Of a DNA stretch of 27,405 nucleotides, positions 23,444-27,405 are shown one piece after another. Position 1 is the first letter of the stretch; each line of letters begins with the position of its first letter. Source of the DNA: an uncultured Azospirillum sp. (GTDB lineage Bacteria > Pseudomonadota > Alphaproteobacteria > RF32 > CAG-239); NCBI GenBank assembly GCA_900542055.1, contig UQMA01000021.1, positions 1-27,405 of the forward strand. Reading direction: 5' to 3'. The translations under genes were made by a program, and so were the position numbers. The notes beneath the pieces were generated by a model. That model saw only the letters and a program-made list of their open reading frames with translations. It ran no database searches and was not told the origin of the DNA.

Positions 23444-24622
23444 ATGAAGCAAAAATTTCCAAAGCATTTAAGCTATAACTACAAACTTCCGATTGACAGT
23501 TTGCCCGCCCGCGCAAATGACAGACTGAGCCTAACAGTTATTTTATCGGCTGTTTTTATCGGATTTATAATGTTTTTACTCGGCATTTTCGAACTTAACA
23601 ACAGCTTGTATGATGCCAAAGCCGAAACCATATACAAATTGGCAAAAGATTTTAAGCAACCGCTGATCAGCCATACATTTGCCGATTATACATTTATAAT
23701 TTTGGGATTGGGAATCATAGCCGGCGCGATTATCGCCCACATTCGCTACAAAAAAATATTTTTTGACGGCAGAATTTTTAACGTCGATTTCAAAGGCGTT
23801 TTCGGCGAAGTCGAAATGTTCAGCGAAAACCTGCGTAATTACCGCGGAGTTAGAATGCGTATTGAATTTTTCCAATTCGGCATAGTGAACAAAAACAAAT
23901 ACATAATTGAACTTGAACATATAGACCCGGGGAAGACCATACCTTTATATATTTCAACAGATGGCAGCGGCATATATGATATTTGGCATTATTATGCAAA
24001 ACGACTTGAAAAACCGACAATAATGGATACTGATGAAGGTCTGAAAGTTATTGATACCCCTGATTTAAATAAAAATTTGAAAAACTACATTCTCTCAAAT
24101 GGATTGGAAACAAATTACACGGTTATTCCGCCTTTGCCGAAAGTTTTCAAATATGCTCAAAGAAGTGATAAAACCGTTTTAAGCAGCAAAAAAGCTTTTT
24201 GGGATATTTTAAGCGTGATTGTTTCCGTTTGGTTGCTGTTTTACACTTTAATATTGGGAGCCGCTTTGTATAACTATACAAAGATTCTTAAAATGGTGGG
24301 GTCGGCATGGAAATTTAACAGCTGTCTGGTTCTAGCCTCTGTAATCTTGATACTTTGCCTGCTTTGGCTTTTCCGTAGAGAAAAAATAGTTATAAAGAGC
24401 AACCGAATTATATTGATTTACAAATTCTTGCTGCTATCACGCAAAAATCAAGATGTGGAAATTGATCATATCAAAGAAATAGAAATCATGAGTAATCCGG
24501 TTAACAATCGTTATTATTTGGCCATTATCACCCAACATAGCATAGCCGCTTTCGGAACCAAAATGCCTCTTGAGGATTTGCGTTGGGTTAAAAAATTTCT
24601 CATTCACGAAATTTTGAGATAA
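23444..24622 (+). CDS. Multi-pass membrane protein, possibly with PH-like domains
   Basis: A 392-residue protein with hydrophobic segments at about 31-49, 80-101, 250-275 and 288-308, arranged as two pairs. After the first pair comes a soluble domain of about 145 residues (DGRIFNVDFKGVFGEVE and MRIEFFQFG). After the second pair comes a shorter one (REKIVIKSNRIILIYKF, then DHIKEIEIM). The second resembles bacterial PH-like domains in strand order, which is an inference. No named family recognised. AAAGG sits about 5 bases before the ATG. Upstream there is a TATAAT at 23365-23370 without a good -35. Confidence 0.7.
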   Translation: MKQKFPKHLSYNYKLPIDSLPARANDRLSLTVILSAVFIGFIMFLLGIFELNNSLYDAKAETIYKLAKDFKQPLISHTFADYTFIILGLGIIAGAIIAHIRYKKIFFDGRIFNVDFKGVFGEVEMFSENLRNYRGVRMRIEFFQFGIVNKNKYIIELEHIDPGKTIPLYISTDGSGIYDIWHYYAKRLEKPTIMDTDEGLKVIDTPDLNKNLKNYILSNGLETNYTVIPPLPKVFKYAQRSDKTVLSSKKAFWDILSVIVSVWLLFYTLILGAALYNYTKILKMVGSAWKFNSCLVLASVILILCLLWLFRREKIVIKSNRIILIYKFLLLSRKNQDVEIDHIKEIEIMSNPVNNRYYLAIITQHSIAAFGTKMPLEDLRWVKKFLIHEILR

Positions 24623-24629
24623 ATTTTGA

Positions 24630-24657
24630 TTGATAAGCGCAGCAATTAAGCTATATA
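24630..24657 (+). promoter_or_regulatory. Putative promoter of the YfgM-like/bamB/der operon
   Basis: TTGATA, 16 bases, then TATATA. A transcript start near 24664 leaves a leader of about 27 bases with AAGG before the ATG at 24691. Confidence 0.55.
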
Positions 24658-24690
24658 AGTAAAAATAAAAACTAATTAGAAGGTAAACCG

Positions 24691-25359
24691 ATGAAAAAAA
24701 ACGAAGAATATACAATGCAAGATGCTTTTATCCGTGAAGTTGATGAAGATTTAAAAAATGAATCAATGAAAAAATTGTGGGATAAATACGGTTTGTTTGT
24801 CCTTTTAATCGTTATTGTTTCTTTAACCGTAGCCGTTAGCTACGAATCGATAAAAAGCTGGTATATAAAACGCGCCGAAAACCGCACTGAAGGCTATGCC
24901 GTAGCTTTAAGCATGCAAAACCAAGGATTATTTGACGACAGTCTTGAAGCCCTAGACTTGATTATCAATCAAAAAATGGGAACTTATGCTGAATTAGCTG
25001 AAATGCAAAAAGCCAACATTCTTTTAGAACAAAACAAAGAAAAAGAAGCTTTGGCTCTGCTGGAAAAAATAGCCAATGATAAAAGCCGCAGCCAGCAGTT
25101 GCGCGACACAGCATTAATCAAACTTGCTTCTTACCGTCAGGACGGCGCAACTTTTGAAGAAATGTCTGAATTGCTCAGCTCCATCACAAAGTCAAAAGAT
25201 AATGCGTGGTATGCTGTTGCCGAAGATATGTTAGCCACAATTTTGCTGCGTGACGGCAATATCGAACAGGCAAAAGAAATTTACAATGCATTGCTTGAGA
25301 ACCAAGACACTCCGGATGACTTGAAAAACCGCATCAAAGATATTTTATCAGTGTTATAG
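24691..25359 (+). CDS. YfgM-like membrane-anchored TPR protein
   Basis: A 222-residue inner-membrane protein of the YfgM/TPR_21 type. A cytoplasmic N-terminus of about 33 residues is followed by one membrane helix (LFVLLIVIVSLTVAVSY at about 35-51) and a periplasmic helical-repeat domain (for example YAELAEMQKANILLEQNK and AEDMLATILLRDGNIEQAKEIY). E. coli YfgM works with the chaperone network at the Sec translocon (PpiD partner). It heads the same operon as bamB and der, an order common in Proteobacteria. AAGG lies about 8 bases before the ATG, and bamB starts 13 bases after its stop. Confidence 0.88.
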   Translation: MKKNEEYTMQDAFIREVDEDLKNESMKKLWDKYGLFVLLIVIVSLTVAVSYESIKSWYIKRAENRTEGYAVALSMQNQGLFDDSLEALDLIINQKMGTYAELAEMQKANILLEQNKEKEALALLEKIANDKSRSQQLRDTALIKLASYRQDGATFEEMSELLSSITKSKDNAWYAVAEDMLATILLRDGNIEQAKEIYNALLENQDTPDDLKNRIKDILSVL

Positions 25360-25372
25360 GAAATAAAGAGAA

Positions 25373-26689
25373 ATGTTGTTACGCAAAAAAACGGCTTGGA
25401 TTATTGCCTCGGTAATCGTTTTATTCGGTTGTGGCAAAGAAAAATTGGTTATTGACGGACAAAGGATTCCCGTATTGGATAAACCTGAAACTATTGCTGC
25501 AGATTACATGAAAGGTGACATAAAAATTTCACTGCCGACTCCTCAAAAAAATTATGAATGGACGCAAACCGGCGGAAATTCCGAACACAATGCCGAGCAT
25601 ATTGCCAGTAACGACGAGTTAAAAGAGATTTGGTCACAAAGCTTTGGAAATGGAAACTCCAAACGCGATTATTTAATAGCCGCTCCGATTATTGCCGATA
25701 ATAAAGTTTTTGCCATTGACGCCGATGCCGTTGTCAGTGCATATACGCAAAAAAGCGGGGAAAAACTATGGGAAAAACGCTTAAAACCTCAAATCCGCGA
25801 CGATAAAAAGACAGTTTTAAAAGGTGCGGGAATAGCTTATGACAATGGAAAAATTTTTGCGACCACAGGATTCGGCGGTGTTTTTGCTCTGAATGCCGAT
25901 GATGGCAAAATCGTTTGGAAATTTTATGACAAAACACCAATCCGCATTGCACCGACTGTCGGCGGAAAAAAAGTTTTTGTCCAAACAATAGAAAATGTTT
26001 TAATAGCTTTAGAACAAAATTCTGGTTCTGAAATTTGGCGCTATGCCGCCCCCAACGAAGATACTGTCTTAGTCGGCGGCGCAGCTCCGGCTTATGATGA
26101 CGCCATGGATATTTTAATTGCCTGTTTCAGCAATGGTGAAATACGCGCCATAAAAGCCAGCACCGGTTCTCCGCTATGGGGAGATTATTTGGTTTCAAGC
26201 TTCAGAAACAACACATTAGCTGACATTAATGCAATCAGAGCCAATCCGGTTATCGGCGGCAATATGGTTTTTGCAGCAGGACACAACATTTTAACCGCAT
26301 TAGATTTACGCAGCGGACAAAGAATTTGGGAACGCGAATTCGGAAGCAACAACCAACCATGGTTAGCAGGAAAATATTTGTTTGTATTGACGGGAACCAC
26401 CCATCTTTTGGCTATTGATACCGAAAGCGGAAAAATTATATGGGACACTAAAATTCCAGCCGGAGAAAAAGTTTCTGATGCCGTCGGCGTTATATACACG
26501 GGACCGGTGCTTATTAACAATAGATTGTTAGTCAACACTTCAAACGGATACACATTTTATATTTCTCCTTATACAGGTGAAATTATGGGATTTTTAAAAC
26601 TTTCCGATGGTTCTGCTGTTTCACCGATTGCCGCAAACGGACAAGTTATCATAACCACGACCAACGCCAAACTGCTGGCATATCAATAG
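25373..26689 (+). CDS. bamB: Outer membrane protein assembly lipoprotein BamB
   Basis: A 438-residue PQQ-like beta-propeller lipoprotein of the BAM complex, which inserts beta-barrel proteins in the outer membrane. The signal peptide ends in a lipobox (VLFGC) with Cys20 as the lipidated residue. Repeats of the blade pattern G(E/K)xxW are seen, such as SGEKLWEKRL, DGKIVWKF, SGSEIWRY, SGQRIWEREF and SGKIIWDTKI. Longer than E. coli BamB (about 392) because of a linker after the lipobox, as often in Alphaproteobacteria. Located between the YfgM-like gene and der in one operon. Confidence 0.93.
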   Translation: MLLRKKTAWIIASVIVLFGCGKEKLVIDGQRIPVLDKPETIAADYMKGDIKISLPTPQKNYEWTQTGGNSEHNAEHIASNDELKEIWSQSFGNGNSKRDYLIAAPIIADNKVFAIDADAVVSAYTQKSGEKLWEKRLKPQIRDDKKTVLKGAGIAYDNGKIFATTGFGGVFALNADDGKIVWKFYDKTPIRIAPTVGGKKVFVQTIENVLIALEQNSGSEIWRYAAPNEDTVLVGGAAPAYDDAMDILIACFSNGEIRAIKASTGSPLWGDYLVSSFRNNTLADINAIRANPVIGGNMVFAAGHNILTALDLRSGQRIWEREFGSNNQPWLAGKYLFVLTGTTHLLAIDTESGKIIWDTKIPAGEKVSDAVGVIYTGPVLINNRLLVNTSNGYTFYISPYTGEIMGFLKLSDGSAVSPIAANGQVIITTTNAKLLAYQ

Positions 26690-26698
26690 GAGAAAAAA

Positions 26699-27405
26699 AT
26701 GCCGTTAAAAGTAGCTATCATCGGTCGTCCGAACGTAGGAAAATCAACTCTGTTTAATAGGCTTGCCGGACGAAAATTGGCCATTGTACATGACAAACCC
26801 GGGGTGACGCGCGATAGAAAAGAAACCGAAGCAACATTGCAAGACCTGAAGTTGCTGATTATTGACACAGCCGGTTATGAATATTCGAATGAAGATAATC
26901 TGGAACGCCGTATGTGGGATCAAACTAAAAAAGCAATAGATGCGGCTGATGTCTGTTTGTTTTTGTATGATGCCAGAGAAGGAGTTCAGCCTTACGACGA
27001 GCATTTTGCCGACATTTTGCGCAGAGCTCATAAACCTGTGGTTTTATTAGCCAACAAATGTGAAGGAAAAATTCAGGAAGACAGCCGTTTTGAAGCATAC
27101 AAACTTGGTCTTGGCGAACCTATTCCGTTTTCGGCGGAACATGGTCTTGGTATGCTTGATTTGCACGATGCTCTGAAAAAATATTACAAAAAAGAAGAGC
27201 CTCAAAACGACAAAGAGGATATTGATAAAAGCAAACCTATTCAATTAGCCATTGTTGGCAGACCAAATGTTGGAAAATCAACATTGATGAATCGGTTGAT
27301 CGGACAGAAAATCGCGATCACCTCCAACAAACCACAGACAACGCGCAATCGGATTCAGACTGTCTATACGTGCGATGAGGGGCAGATCATATTTTTGGAC
27401 ACACC
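26699..27405 (+). CDS. der: GTPase Der, 5' part, running off the window
   Basis: Begins MPLKVAIIGRPNVGKST, the Der (EngA) N-terminus, an essential GTPase with two tandem G domains for 50S subunit assembly. G domain 1 is complete: GRPNVGKS at 9-16, PGVTRDR switch I, DTAGYE, NKCEGK and SAEHG. After an acidic linker (KKEEPQNDKEDID) a second P-loop GRPNVGKS occurs at 187-194. From about residue 197 the sequence no longer reads as Der: SNKPQTTRNR replaces the expected PGTTRD pattern. AGGAG precedes the ATG by 6 bases and bamB ends 9 bases before it. The gene is cut by the window edge, and its last part may be foreign (see next entry). Confidence 0.9.
   Translation, partial: MPLKVAIIGRPNVGKSTLFNRLAGRKLAIVHDKPGVTRDRKETEATLQDLKLLIIDTAGYEYSNEDNLERRMWDQTKKAIDAADVCLFLYDAREGVQPYDEHFADILRRAHKPVVLLANKCEGKIQEDSRFEAYKLGLGEPIPFSAEHGLGMLDLHDALKKYYKKEEPQNDKEDIDKSKPIQLAIVGRPNVGKSTLMNRLIGQKIAITSNKPQTTRNRIQTVYTCDEGQIIFLDT
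27287..27405 (+). other. Era-like segment, probable assembly chimera
   Basis: Downstream of the second P-loop, in the same frame, the translation reads IGQKIAITSNKPQTTRNR, then IQTVYTCDEGQIIFLDT. This is the pattern of Era (QTTR switch I, DTPG next), and the wording is close to Era of Clostridia from memory, not to a Der second G domain. The last 122 bases hold about 58 G+C (48%), higher than the surroundings, and all four Gln codons are CAG. A join at the shared GRPNVGKST sequence is the simplest explanation. Confidence 0.7.

Overview
This window is a 27.4 kb piece of an AT-rich bacterial chromosome, most likely from a Gram-negative alphaproteobacterium. Supporting evidence is LPS synthesis (KdsB), outer-membrane assembly (BamB), lipoprotein maturation (Lgt), a 41-residue L36 of alphaproteobacterial type, a PhoB regulator, and the YfgM-like/BamB/Der order. 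A host- or gut-associated lineage is an inference only. No rRNA, tRNA, CRISPR array or insertion sequence was seen. The window is mostly housekeeping genes with one clearly accessory patch.

Layout. 1-634: a low-molecular-weight phosphatase, minus strand. 716-2810: four unrecognised, very AT-rich minus-strand genes, two of them small membrane proteins; this is the accessory patch. 2948-6923: kdsB and queA diverge from overlapping promoters. A membrane protein with a degenerate GGDEF domain follows queA and converges on lgt with a 17-base overlap. 7168-10643: a YbjN-like protein and rpmJ share a bidirectional terminator; a secreted protein and ettA form a likely operon, which shares a terminator with a small secreted Cys-rich protein. 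10762-13958: a GNAT acetyltransferase and a hypothetical protein run leftward, lepA rightward. 13961-14227: a tandem 124-base repeat with two inverted repeats per unit. 14233-17263: a periplasmic protein, the overlapping rpe-phoB pair, a ferritin-like protein, and a candidate small RNA with promoter and terminator. 17264-22081: fba, a membrane-anchored HExxH protein, and a lipoprotein-tkt operon. 22161-24622: an Fe-S RNA methyltransferase and a membrane protein. 24691-27405: the YfgM-like/bamB/der operon.

Functional themes are the cell envelope (kdsB, lgt, bamB, YfgM-like and lipoproteins), translation (queA, rpmJ, ettA, lepA, der, rRNA methyltransferase) and central carbon metabolism (fba, rpe, tkt).

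The most consequential observation is at the right end. The reading frame starts as a normal Der GTPase, but its second G domain becomes Era-like from about residue 197, with higher G+C. This is more likely an assembly chimera at a contig end, joined at a shared P-loop sequence, than a real Der-Era fusion. The best candidates for undescribed biology are the AT-rich cluster at 716-2810, the 124-base repeat, the candidate small RNA at 17093-17199, and the HExxH membrane protein.
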